10,737 nucleotides of DNA. Origin: an uncultured Collinsella sp. (GTDB lineage: Bacteria; Actinomycetota; Coriobacteriia; Coriobacteriales; Coriobacteriaceae). The DNA lies in assembly GCA_959602875.1 (NCBI GenBank), contig CAUGVQ010000069.1, forward strand, positions 1 through 10,737, in the 5' to 3' direction. Below are positions 4,734 through 10,737 of this stretch, piece by piece. The first letter of the stretch is position 1; every line of letters starts with the position of its first letter. Below the pieces are notes generated by a model. That model searched no databases. It was given only the letters and a program-made list of their open reading frames with translations, and was not told the DNA's origin. A program made the position numbers and the translations under genes.

Positions 4734-7289
4734 ATGGCTTCCAAGCAGGACAAGGACTCCAAGGACAAGAAGCAGGCCAAAGCCAAGAAGGGCGGCAAGA
4801 CCCCCTTGGGCGAGCTCGCCCGTTCCGAGCGCTACGACTTCACCTACACGCAGAACCGCGAGCTCAGCTGGCTGCGCTTTGACGACCGCGTGCTCTCCGA
4901 GGCCTACGACGAGTCCGTGCCGCTCTTTGAGCGGCTCAAGTTCGCCGCCATCTTCCAGTCGAACCTCGACGAGTTTTTTATGATCCGCATCGGTGGCCTG
5001 TCCGACCTCGCCACCTTGAAGCACCAGCCGGTCGACAACAAGAGCAACCTCACACCGAGCGAACAGATCGACCGCGTCTTCCAGGCGCTGCCACCGCTCG
5101 TCAAGCGCCAGAACGGCATCGTGCACACCATCGAGGCCGAGCTTGAGCACCACGGGGTCTTTCGCCTGACAGCGGCCGACCTTGCGGGCGCGGACCGCAC
5201 CTTTACGGAGCGGTACTTCCAAAGCTACGTCTCTCCCGTTATCTCGCCGCTTGTGATCGACCCGCGCCACCCCTTCCCCAATCTCCGCAACGGCGCGCTC
5301 TATATCGTCTGCGCGCTCGAGAGCGCCGACGAGGAGAACCTCCTCGGTCTCATCGAGGTCCCCTCCTCCATGAACCGCGTGGTGGCGCTTCCCGCAGACG
5401 AGGGCACCTACCGCTACATGCTCCTGGAGGACGTTATCCTCACCTGCCTTGGCAGCTGCTTTGGCTCCTACGAGCCGCTCGACCGCGCCGTGGTGCGCGT
5501 GACGCGCAACGCCGACATCGACCCCGATGGTGAGGGTGTCGAGGAGGACGAGGACTACCGCCAGCACATGAAGAAGATCCTGAAGAAGCGCCTGCGCCTG
5601 CAGCCGGTGGCCCTTCAGGTCGAGGGCGAGCTCGAGCCCGCCACGTTAAAGAGCATCCGCAAGTCGCTCGGCCTTGCCGGACGCGCCGTGCTCACCTACA
5701 CGACCCCGCTCGACCTCGACTATGTCTACGGCATCGAGGGGCACCTGCCCGAGCACAGCAAGGCGACGCTTGTGTTCAACCCGTTCCGCCCGCAGGCAAG
5801 CCCCATGTTCACCGCCGGGCGCAGCCTGCGCGAGCAGGTCATCGAGGGCGACAAGCTGCTCTTCTACCCCTACGAGTCCATGAACCCGCTGCTCGACCTC
5901 ATGCACGAGGCGGCCTTTGACGACGACTGCATCTCGATGAAGATCACGCTCTACCGCGTGGCGAAGCAGAGCCGTCTCTGCGAGGCGCTGATCGACGCGG
6001 CTGAGAACGGCAAAGAGGTAACGGTGCTCATGGAGCTCCGCGCGCGCTTTGACGAGCAGAACAACATCGAGTGGGCCGAGCGCCTCGAGGAGGCGGGCTG
6101 CACCGTCATCTACGGTGCCGAGGGCTTTAAAGTGCACTCCAAGATCTGCCAGATCACCTACCGCGAGGGCATGGCGCTCACGCGTATCACGCTGCTCGGC
6201 ACGGGCAACTTCAACGAGAAGACGGCGCGCCTCTACTCCGACTTCATGCTCATGACGGCGCACCCCGGCATCGGCGAGGACGCGAACGCGTTTTTCCGCA
6301 ACCTCGCCCTCGGCAACCTCCGGGGCGATTACCGCTTCCTTGGTGTGGCGCCCGCCGGCCTCAAGCCGCTCATCATGAATGGACTCAACCGCGAGATCGA
6401 GCGCGCCCTTGTCGGCGAGCCCGCGCGCGTGTTCTTTAAGATGAACTCGCTCACCGACCGCGAGATCATCGACAAAATCGCCGAGGCCTCGCAAGCAGGC
6501 GTTGTGGTCGACATGATCATCCGCGGCATCAGCTGTCTTGTGCCCGGCATCCCCGGCAAGACCGAGAACGTGCACATCCGCTCCATCGTAGGGCGCTTCT
6601 TGGAGCACGCCCGCGTCTACGCCTTTGGCGTGGAGAACGATATCGTTTACCTCTCGTCCGCCGACATGATGACGAGAAACACCGAGCACCGCGTGGAGAT
6701 TGCCTACCCCGTGCTCGACCCCACGTGCCGCGCGCTTGTGGAGAGCTACATGCAGGCCCAGCTGCGCGACAACGTAAAGGCCCGCACGCTTTCGACCGAG
6801 GGCACCTGGGAGAGCGTGCCGAGGGCCGAGGGCGAGGCGGACTTCAACGCACAGGAGTTCCTGCTTGCGGAGGCGTACCGCCGCGCCGCGCACCCCAAGC
6901 GCGCCATGGCAGAGGTCCGCGCCGAGGCCGGGGCGTCCGCGCCCAAGGCCGACGGCAACCAGGCGGCCGCCCCCGCCGCGCCCACCGTGGACGAGACCGT
7001 GGCTGACGAGAACGCCCGCGCTGCCTTTGAGACCGCCCTCGCCGAGACCGAGGCGCGCGCCCACGCCGCCGAGACCGCCGTCGCCGCCGAGCTCATCGAG
7101 CCCGCAGCAGAGAGCGCGGCCGCCACGTCGACGCCCACGTCCGCCGAAGCAAAGCAGCAGGCCGAGGCACCCGCAGAAGGCGCCGCGCGCACAACGCTTG
7201 CCAAGCGCCCCGCCGGCCGCCTGCGCACGGGCCTTGCGCTCATTGGCCTCGGCATCCGCACGCTCGTGCGCGGAACCAAGACAAAGTAG
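4734..7289 (+). CDS. ppk1: Polyphosphate kinase 1 with N- and C-terminal extensions
   Basis: PPK1 reversibly polymerises the gamma-phosphate of ATP into inorganic polyphosphate. The protein has 851 residues against about 690 in E. coli. Core features are intact: NRELSWLRF (41-49), SNLDEFFMIR (76-85, nucleotide-binding N-domain), and two phospholipase-D-like domains. His468 in GFKVHSKI is the predicted phosphorylated residue, and His625 is in FLEHARVYAF. The 157-residue spacing between them equals that of E. coli His435 and His592. Before the core is a Lys-rich tail, with 9 Lys in the first 22 residues. After about residue 718 comes an Ala/Glu/Pro-rich, low-complexity segment. It ends in a basic, partly hydrophobic stretch (822-851, including RLRTGLALIGLGIRTLVRG). 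The ATG at 4734 follows a modest AGAGG 11 bases upstream. The gene has its own promoter and is divergent from arcA. A strong inverted repeat follows it. Confidence 0.97.
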   Translation: MASKQDKDSKDKKQAKAKKGGKTPLGELARSERYDFTYTQNRELSWLRFDDRVLSEAYDESVPLFERLKFAAIFQSNLDEFFMIRIGGLSDLATLKHQPVDNKSNLTPSEQIDRVFQALPPLVKRQNGIVHTIEAELEHHGVFRLTAADLAGADRTFTERYFQSYVSPVISPLVIDPRHPFPNLRNGALYIVCALESADEENLLGLIEVPSSMNRVVALPADEGTYRYMLLEDVILTCLGSCFGSYEPLDRAVVRVTRNADIDPDGEGVEEDEDYRQHMKKILKKRLRLQPVALQVEGELEPATLKSIRKSLGLAGRAVLTYTTPLDLDYVYGIEGHLPEHSKATLVFNPFRPQASPMFTAGRSLREQVIEGDKLLFYPYESMNPLLDLMHEAAFDDDCISMKITLYRVAKQSRLCEALIDAAENGKEVTVLMELRARFDEQNNIEWAERLEEAGCTVIYGAEGFKVHSKICQITYREGMALTRITLLGTGNFNEKTARLYSDFMLMTAHPGIGEDANAFFRNLALGNLRGDYRFLGVAPAGLKPLIMNGLNREIERALVGEPARVFFKMNSLTDREIIDKIAEASQAGVVVDMIIRGISCLVPGIPGKTENVHIRSIVGRFLEHARVYAFGVENDIVYLSSADMMTRNTEHRVEIAYPVLDPTCRALVESYMQAQLRDNVKARTLSTEGTWESVPRAEGEADFNAQEFLLAEAYRRAAHPKRAMAEVRAEAGASAPKADGNQAAAPAAPTVDETVADENARAAFETALAETEARAHAAETAVAAELIEPAAESAAATSTPTSAEAKQQAEAPAEGAARTTLAKRPAGRLRTGLALIGLGIRTLVRGTKTK

Positions 7290-7352
7290 AGGGCCGTCTC
7301 TGCATTCATCAGCTGCGCCCTCGGAACATGATTCCGTGCGTCTTTTCATCTG

Positions 7353-7410
7353 CCAGCGCCTCTTGTCATTACCGCTTCTCGCAAGCGCTCTACATGACAA
7401 GAGGCGCTGG
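7353..7410 (+). terminator. Long perfect inverted repeat after ppk1, probable terminator
   Basis: The arms 7353-7369 (CCAGCGCCTCTTGTCAT) and 7394-7410 are perfectly complementary over 17 bp. The 24-base loop can itself form a small GCTT/AAGC stem. TTATTG follows on the plus strand, a weak U-tract, while the minus strand has none. It begins 63 bases after the ppk1 stop. Termination of ppk1 is the likeliest role. The length and perfection are unusual for a simple terminator and would also suit an RNA-processing site or a small mobile repeat. Confidence 0.6.
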
Positions 7411-7588
7411 TTATTGAAAATTAGGTCAGAGGGGCGCCCTCGAAGAAGGCAGGCATGGGCCTTTTGAAAACCGGCAACGTGGGAATCCGGAAGCCAGCTG
7501 GACGGAGCGGATGCTACGAAACGCCCCGTCTCCAACGCATTTTTGGTGCGCAGCGCGCAGGCAAGCACAGCGGCGCGCGTGCATCCCC

Positions 7589-7594
7589 TACACT
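7589..7594 (+). promoter_or_regulatory. Possible -10 box for the rRNA methyltransferase gene
   Basis: TACACT lies about 40 bases before the ATG at 7635. No good -35 stands 16-18 bases upstream (CACAGC at 17). The upstream terminator makes a separate promoter likely, but this particular site is tentative. Confidence 0.3.
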
Positions 7595-7634
7595 GGTAGG
7601 CCGCAATCCCGCTTGACGAAAGGCACGGCACCCG

Positions 7635-8954
7635 ATGCAGCTCACCTGTGAACGAATGGTATATGGCCCTGACGCCCTCGCGCACACGCCCGAGGGCAAG
7701 ACGGTCTTTGTTGCAGGGGCCGTCGCCGGCGACACGGTCCGCGCCCATGTGGTCGCCGAGGAGAAGTCGCTCGTGCGTGCCGTCGCCGACGAGATCGTCT
7801 CCCCCTCGCCCGACCGCGTCGACTCCCCCTGCCCCTTCGCAGGCATCTGCGGGGGCTGCCCGTGGGGCGGCCTTTCCATCGAGGCGCAGCGCGCCGCCAA
7901 GGAGGAGAACCTCAGAAGCGCGCTCACGCGCATCGGCGGCATAGATGGCGACGAGGTCGCGCGCGTCGTGCGCCCCATTCGCTACGCCAAGGACGCTTGG
8001 GGCTACCGCAACAAGATCGAGCTCGCCCCCACGCGCGGACAGGACGGCAAGATCCGCCTCGGCATGCACGGGTGCGATGCCGCGCAGGTAATCACGGTCG
8101 ACCGCTGCCCGCTCTTTGAGAAGAAGTACCCCAAGCTCGTCAAATCCGTGACAGGCGCACTCTCTTACCTCTCCAATTCCCGCGATCTTGCGCTCGAACG
8201 CGTGGGTATCCGCGCGAGCCGCCGCACCGGCGCTATCGAGATCGCGCTCTGGACGCCCACGGGCGGCTTCCCGCGCGCGCAGGTCGCGCGCGTGCTGGCC
8301 GACGCCGTCTCCGATCGCGCCGGCGTTATCCGTGTGATGAGCAAGGGCGAGAAGAAGGCCCGCCGCGTGAGCGCCACCGAGGTGCTCGCCGGCAAGAGCT
8401 GCTGGAACGAGAAGATCGGCGACGAGGAGATGCTCATCTCGGCACCGTCGTTCTTCCAGGTGAACACCGCCGCCGCTGAGATTCTGATCAAGCTTGTGCT
8501 CGAGGCGCTCGACCCCAAACCGCATGAGATGGCCATGGACCTCTACTGCGGCGCGGGCACCTTCACGCTGCCGCTCGCCCGCCGCTGCGACTACGTCTCT
8601 GCCGTGGAGTCCTACGGGCCCGCCGTCCGCGACCTGCGTCGCAATCTCGAGCGCGCACGGCTCGACAACGTCGATGTCATCGGCGGCGACGCGGTGCGCG
8701 AGTTCCCCGACGCCGACGCCGACGTGCTCGTGGTCGACCCGCCGCGTGCAGGCCTTGCGCCCGAGGCCATCGACCTTATCGCCGAGACCTCGGCCCGCGA
8801 CGTCGCCTACGTCTCGTGCGACCCCGCCACGCTCGCACGCGACCTCAAGCGCTTCCGCGAGCAGGGCGTCTTTTCGCTCGTGTCGGCAACACCGGTGGAC
8901 CTCTTCCCCCAGACTTTCCACTGCGAGACGGTCGTGCACCTCACGCGCAGCTAA
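7635..8954 (+). CDS. rlmD: 23S rRNA (uracil-C5)-methyltransferase, RlmD/TrmA family
   Basis: This 439-residue enzyme would methylate C5 of a uridine in 23S rRNA, U1939 by E. coli numbering, using S-adenosylmethionine. An N-terminal TRAM-like RNA-binding region (about 1-60) comes first. Cys66, Cys72 and Cys75 (C-x5-C-x2-C, in CPFAGICGGC) and Cys158 (DRCPLF) are the expected four ligands of a [4Fe-4S] cluster. The SAM site is DLYCGAGTF (302-310). DPPRAGL (368-374) follows, then the nucleophile Cys395 in SCDPATL and the probable base Glu431 near the C-terminus. The length matches RlmD. Gram-positive relatives (RlmCD) may modify two sites, and TrmA-family assignments are hard to separate by eye, so the target base is uncertain. 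The ATG at 7635 follows GAAAGG (7618-7623) at a rather long 11-base spacing. The gene follows the ppk1 terminator and a 224-base leader. Confidence 0.93.
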   Translation: MQLTCERMVYGPDALAHTPEGKTVFVAGAVAGDTVRAHVVAEEKSLVRAVADEIVSPSPDRVDSPCPFAGICGGCPWGGLSIEAQRAAKEENLRSALTRIGGIDGDEVARVVRPIRYAKDAWGYRNKIELAPTRGQDGKIRLGMHGCDAAQVITVDRCPLFEKKYPKLVKSVTGALSYLSNSRDLALERVGIRASRRTGAIEIALWTPTGGFPRAQVARVLADAVSDRAGVIRVMSKGEKKARRVSATEVLAGKSCWNEKIGDEEMLISAPSFFQVNTAAAEILIKLVLEALDPKPHEMAMDLYCGAGTFTLPLARRCDYVSAVESYGPAVRDLRRNLERARLDNVDVIGGDAVREFPDADADVLVVDPPRAGLAPEAIDLIAETSARDVAYVSCDPATLARDLKRFREQGVFSLVSATPVDLFPQTFHCETVVHLTRS

Positions 8955-9004
8955 TCGCGCGCCGAGATTTGGCGGCCATCTGTCCCATGCCCGTCCACGT
9001 CGCA

Positions 9005-9045
9005 GGCGTCTGCTGGGCCCATCGGCGTTGCTGGCGTCTGCTGGG
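9005..9045. repeat. Perfect 13-bp direct repeat upstream of the DJ-1 family gene
   Basis: GGCGTCTGCTGGG occurs at 9005-9017 and 9033-9045, 28 bp apart, in the 197-base gap after the rRNA methyltransferase gene. The copies lie just upstream of the candidate promoter. They may be a regulator site or the remnant of a small duplication. No gene covers them. Confidence 0.5.
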
Positions 9046-9058
9046 TCAACTCGGTTTC

Positions 9059-9089
9059 TTGCGCAGATGCCGTGACGAATGCGCATAAA
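9059..9089 (+). promoter_or_regulatory. Possible promoter of the DJ-1/Maf/peptidase cluster
   Basis: TTGCGC (9059-9064) and CATAAA (9084-9089) could be a -35/-10 pair, although the 19-base spacer is long. An alternative pairs GTGACG (9072-9077) with TACAAG (9096-9101) at 18 bases. AT-rich sequence appears only here in the gap, so a promoter is likely in this area; which pair is used is unclear. Confidence 0.35.
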
Positions 9090-9138
9090 ACGGGGTACAA
9101 GACCAGAAGTTTTGGGAAGGCCCACTGAGAGCCGTGTC

Positions 9139-9145
9139 GAAAGGA
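9139..9145 (+). promoter_or_regulatory. Ribosome binding site fixing the DJ-1 family start
   Basis: GAAAGGA lies 6 bases before the ATG at 9152. It rules out the in-frame GTG at 9134, which would put this site inside the gene. Confidence 0.75.
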
Positions 9146-9151
9146 TGGCCC

Positions 9152-9697
9152 ATGTCTGCTGTCGCCGTGCTGGTTGCTGATGGATTCGAGACGATCGAGT
9201 GCCTGACCATCGTCGACGTCTTGCGCAGAGGTGGCGTACGCGTCGACCTCATCTCCATTATGACCACGCGCGACGCCGTGAGCTCGCAGCAGATTGACAT
9301 CACCTGCGACTACACCATGGCAGAGGTTGACTTCGACGACTACGACTACCTCGTGCTCCCCGGCGGCATGCCCGGCACCCTGCACCTGCGCCAGGACGAG
9401 CGCGTATGCGACCTCGTCTGCGAGTTCGCCGCAACGCGCCACGTGGCCGCCATCTGCGCCGCGCCGTCGATCTTGGGCGATCTGGGCCTTCTTGTCGGTC
9501 GCCAGGCGACGTGCTTCCCCGATTTTGAGAGCCATCTCCCTGCCGGCACCCTCGCCGGGCGCCGCACCGTCGTGGTGGACGGCAACATCATCACTGCGTC
9601 GGGCATGGGCCAGGCGCTGCCCTTCGCCCTCGCCGTTCTGGGCGACATCGCGGGCGAGCAGGCCGTCGCCAAGGTGCGCGACAGCATCCAGCTCTAG
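9152..9697 (+). CDS. DJ-1/PfpI family protein (DJ-1 type)
   Basis: This 181-residue protein is close in length to human DJ-1 and E. coli YajL. Members are reported as glyoxalase or deglycase enzymes, chaperones or oxidative-stress proteins, so the exact activity here is unknown. The nucleophile-elbow cysteine is Cys102 in AAICAAPSIL. The conserved acidic partner is Glu16 in DGFETIE, equivalent to DJ-1 Glu18. YLVLPGGMPGT (about 66-76) is the typical glycine-rich loop. There is no signal peptide, so the protein is cytosolic. The ATG at 9152 is chosen because of the ribosome binding site GAAAGGA (9139-9145). The Maf gene starts 9 bases after this stop, so the two are almost certainly co-transcribed. 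The subfamily best matches the DJ-1/YajL type rather than the PfpI protease type. Confidence 0.92.
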   Translation: MSAVAVLVADGFETIECLTIVDVLRRGGVRVDLISIMTTRDAVSSQQIDITCDYTMAEVDFDDYDYLVLPGGMPGTLHLRQDERVCDLVCEFAATRHVAAICAAPSILGDLGLLVGRQATCFPDFESHLPAGTLAGRRTVVVDGNIITASGMGQALPFALAVLGDIAGEQAVAKVRDSIQL

Positions 9698-9701
9698 GCG
9701 G
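9696..9701 (+). promoter_or_regulatory. Ribosome binding site favouring the second GTG of maf
   Basis: AGGCGG overlaps the stop codon of the DJ-1 family gene and ends 5 bases before the GTG at 9707. A GTG at 9701 is in the same frame but would overlap this site, so 9707 is preferred. Confidence 0.55.
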
Positions 9702-9706
9702 TGCCC

Positions 9707-10327
9707 GTGAGCGAAGCCTCTACCGGCGCGCCCTCGCCCCGCGCGCACCTCATCCTTGCCTCGCAGTCGCCGCGCCGCATCGAGCTCATGCGCGAGGCGG
9801 GCTTTGATGTGGACGTCATCCCCGCCGATATCGACGAGACCCCCATGCCCGGCGAGTCGCCCTTCGCGCTCGTGGAGCGCCTCGCCGCATCCAAAGCGCA
9901 GGCCGTGGCGGCGACGCATGCGCAGGCGGGCGAGGTCGTGCTCGCGGCGGACACCATCGTGACCGTGGACGGCGAGGCGCTCGGCAAACCCGCCGACGGC
10001 GCCGACGCGCGCGCCATGCTCCGTCGCCTCTCGGGCAGGATCCACCAGGTCGCGACCGGCGTATGCCTCCTGCGTGCCGCCGGCGACGGCGCGCCCGCAG
10101 CGCAGGACGTGTTCTCGGTAGTGACCGACGTCACGTTCTACGACCTTACCGAGGACGAGATCGATGCGTACGTTGCCTCAGGGGAACCGGCGGACAAAGC
10201 GGGCGCCTACGGCATCCAGGGCGCGGGCGGCCGCATGCTCGTACGCGGTATCGATGGCGACTTCTACAACGTGGTGGGCCTTCCCATCGCCGAGGTCGTA
10301 CGGCACATCCGCACCCTCACCGCGTAA
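9707..10327 (+). CDS. maf: Maf family nucleotide pyrophosphatase (dTTP/UTP type likely)
   Basis: Maf proteins hydrolyse non-canonical or excess nucleoside triphosphates to monophosphates and pyrophosphate, cleaning the nucleotide pool and influencing septum formation. From the GTG at 9707 the product has 206 residues. Family motifs are all present: ASQSPRR (18-24), AADTIV (80-85, with the catalytic Asp82), SGRIH around residue 107, and GEPADKAGAYGIQG (159-172). The SPRR form of the first motif points to the YhdE/dTTP-UTP subfamily rather than the YceF/m7GTP type. The GTG at 9701 would add two residues and is the alternative start. The gene sits 9 bases after the DJ-1 family gene and 50 bases before a P1-family peptidase gene. 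The stop codon lies inside a 17-bp tandem duplication. Confidence 0.95.
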   Translation: MSEASTGAPSPRAHLILASQSPRRIELMREAGFDVDVIPADIDETPMPGESPFALVERLAASKAQAVAATHAQAGEVVLAADTIVTVDGEALGKPADGADARAMLRRLSGRIHQVATGVCLLRAAGDGAPAAQDVFSVVTDVTFYDLTEDEIDAYVASGEPADKAGAYGIQGAGGRMLVRGIDGDFYNVVGLPIAEVVRHIRTLTA

Positions 10328-10354
10328 CCGGACGCCGCGCGTAACTAGACGCCG
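10321..10354. repeat. Tandem 17-bp duplication across the maf stop codon
   Basis: Unit one (10321-10337, CGCGTAACCGGACGCCG) and unit two (10338-10354) match at 15 of 17 positions, with no gap. The first unit contains the TAA stop codon of maf. It looks like a local slippage duplication that lengthened the spacer to the next gene. Confidence 0.6.
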
Positions 10355-10377
10355 CCCCCTCGCAGATTGGAGTTCCT

Positions 10378-10737
10378 ATGACCGCAAGCGCGCTCTCCCC
10401 TATCCCGCTCACCAACGTAGCATCGCTTCGCTTCGGCCATTGGACCGACGCCGCAGCCGGTACGGGCTGCACGGTAATCGTTGCCCCAAACGGTGCGACT
10501 GCCGGTGTCGATGTGCGCGGCGGCGCCCCCGCCTCGCGCGAGACCGACCTTTTGCGCCCCGAGAACACCGTCCAGCAGATTCATGCCGTCTGTCTCTCCG
10601 GCGGCTCCGCCTTTGGGCTTGAGGCCGCCTCCGGCGTGGCACGCGAGCTCGAGGCGCGCGGCATCGGGCTCGATACGGGCGCGGCGCTCGTCCCCATCGT
10701 CTGCTCGAGCTGCATCTTCGACCTCGCCTTTGGCGAT
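10378..10737 (+). CDS. P1 family (DmpA/S58) peptidase, N-terminal part (runs off the right edge)
   Basis: The 120 visible residues match the N-terminal alpha part of P1-family peptidases, the group containing DmpA (L-aminopeptidase/D-amidase/esterase). These proteins cleave themselves, and the exposed N-terminal Ser/Thr of the beta chain is the nucleophile. That site lies downstream, outside the window. Visible matches include GHWTDAAAGTGCTVI (20-34), VDVRGGAPASRETDLL (45-60), LSGGSAFGLEAASGV (75-89) and VPIVCSSCIFDLAFGD (105-120). Family members commonly have VPIVPAAI at the last site; here VPIVCSSCI carries two cysteines. No signal peptide is visible, so it is probably cytosolic. The ATG at 10378 follows GGAG (10369-10372) at 5 bases. 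It is the third gene of the DJ-1/Maf cluster. Its substrate cannot be deduced. Confidence 0.92.
   Translation, partial: MTASALSPIPLTNVASLRFGHWTDAAAGTGCTVIVAPNGATAGVDVRGGAPASRETDLLRPENTVQQIHAVCLSGGSAFGLEAASGVARELEARGIGLDTGAALVPIVCSSCIFDLAFGD

Larger units (their letters stand above)
7290..7634. other. Intergenic region between ppk1 and the rRNA methyltransferase gene
   Basis: These 345 bases hold no credible gene. The first 120 contain a small CGGAA-CATGA-TTCCG hairpin (7322-7336) and the 17-bp inverted repeat listed separately. The remainder (7411-7634) contains a GAGGG-GCG-CCCTC hairpin (7429-7441), CCGG motifs at 7471-7474 and 7487-7490, and a possible long-range pairing of GGAGCGG (7504-7510) with the CCGTCTCC region (7526-7533). 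A -10-like TACACT (7589-7594) lies near the end. I recognise no tRNA, small RNA or riboswitch class here. Confidence 0.6.

Noticed and set aside
4383..5567. Upstream extension of the arcA frame by about 395 codons
   Set aside because: It lies antisense to ppk1 and crosses the divergent promoter region. The GTG with a full AAGGAGG gives the normal deiminase N-terminus.
7471..7550. Resemblance to a cobalamin riboswitch on the plus strand or a THF riboswitch end (GCATCCGCTCC) on the minus strand
   Set aside because: Only short fragments match. The other conserved segments are missing, and neither strand leads into a cobalamin or folate gene.
5646..9125. A minus-strand open frame of 1159 codons across ppk1 and the methyltransferase gene
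   Set aside because: It is antisense to two well-identified genes and resembles no protein family. Its composition is what GC-rich third positions produce on the opposite strand.
9134..9151. Earlier GTG for the DJ-1 family gene
   Set aside because: It would place the GAAAGGA ribosome binding site within the coding sequence and add six atypical residues.
1..10737. Mobile elements, CRISPR arrays, toxin-antitoxin, phage or defence genes
   Set aside because: No transposase, integrase, repeat-spacer array or related protein motif appears in any frame, and all large genes are housekeeping or metabolic.

Overview
The window is a GC-rich chromosomal stretch of ordinary bacterial genes. Coding strands strongly prefer C or G at third positions. 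The gene content suggests a Gram-positive, probably anaerobic actinobacterium of the Coriobacteriia (Collinsella/Olsenella-like). It includes an arginine deiminase and ornithine carbamoyltransferase pair, a DUF1846/UPF0371 protein, an RlmD-type methyltransferase with an Fe-S cysteine motif, and a DJ-1/Maf/P1-peptidase cluster. The taxonomic assignment is an inference from gene content; no marker gene here settles it.

Left block (1-4382), all on the minus strand. In transcription order it reads arginine deiminase (arcA, 4382-3141), ornithine carbamoyltransferase (arcB, 2973-1978), a DUF1846 protein (1803-322) and the first 61 codons of CTP synthase (pyrG, 184-1). ArcA converts arginine to citrulline and ammonia. 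ArcB converts citrulline and phosphate to ornithine and carbamoyl phosphate, which normally feeds carbamate kinase for ATP. Neither carbamate kinase nor an arginine/ornithine antiporter lies in the window. The DUF1846 gene has its own -10 box and repeat-flanked promoter. A 14-bp inverted repeat separates it from pyrG.

Divergent control region (4383-4733). This 351-base stretch lies between arcA (leftward) and ppk1 (rightward). It holds a TATACT box for arcA, a 10-bp direct repeat spaced 21 bp apart upstream of that box, a good -35/-10 pair for ppk1 with a dyad over its -35, and a leader that can fold into three consecutive hairpins before ppk1.

Right block (4734-10737), all on the plus strand. 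Polyphosphate kinase (ppk1, 4734-7289) has both expected histidines plus a Lys-rich N-terminal tail and a roughly 130-residue C-terminal extension. A 345-base gap follows. It carries a perfect 17-bp inverted repeat (probable terminator) and about 220 bases of unexplained leader. Next come an RlmD/TrmA-family 23S rRNA uracil-C5 methyltransferase (7635-8954), a DJ-1/PfpI protein (9152-9697), a Maf nucleotide pyrophosphatase (9707-10327) and the start of a P1-family (DmpA/S58) peptidase (10378 to the edge). The DJ-1, Maf and peptidase genes are tightly spaced and look like an operon of repair and sanitation functions.

I see no mobile element, CRISPR array, tRNA, rRNA or phage gene. I found no clearly new multi-gene system. 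The points most worth a second look are the polyphosphate kinase extensions, the arcA-arcB-DUF1846-pyrG order, and several intergenic repeat structures.
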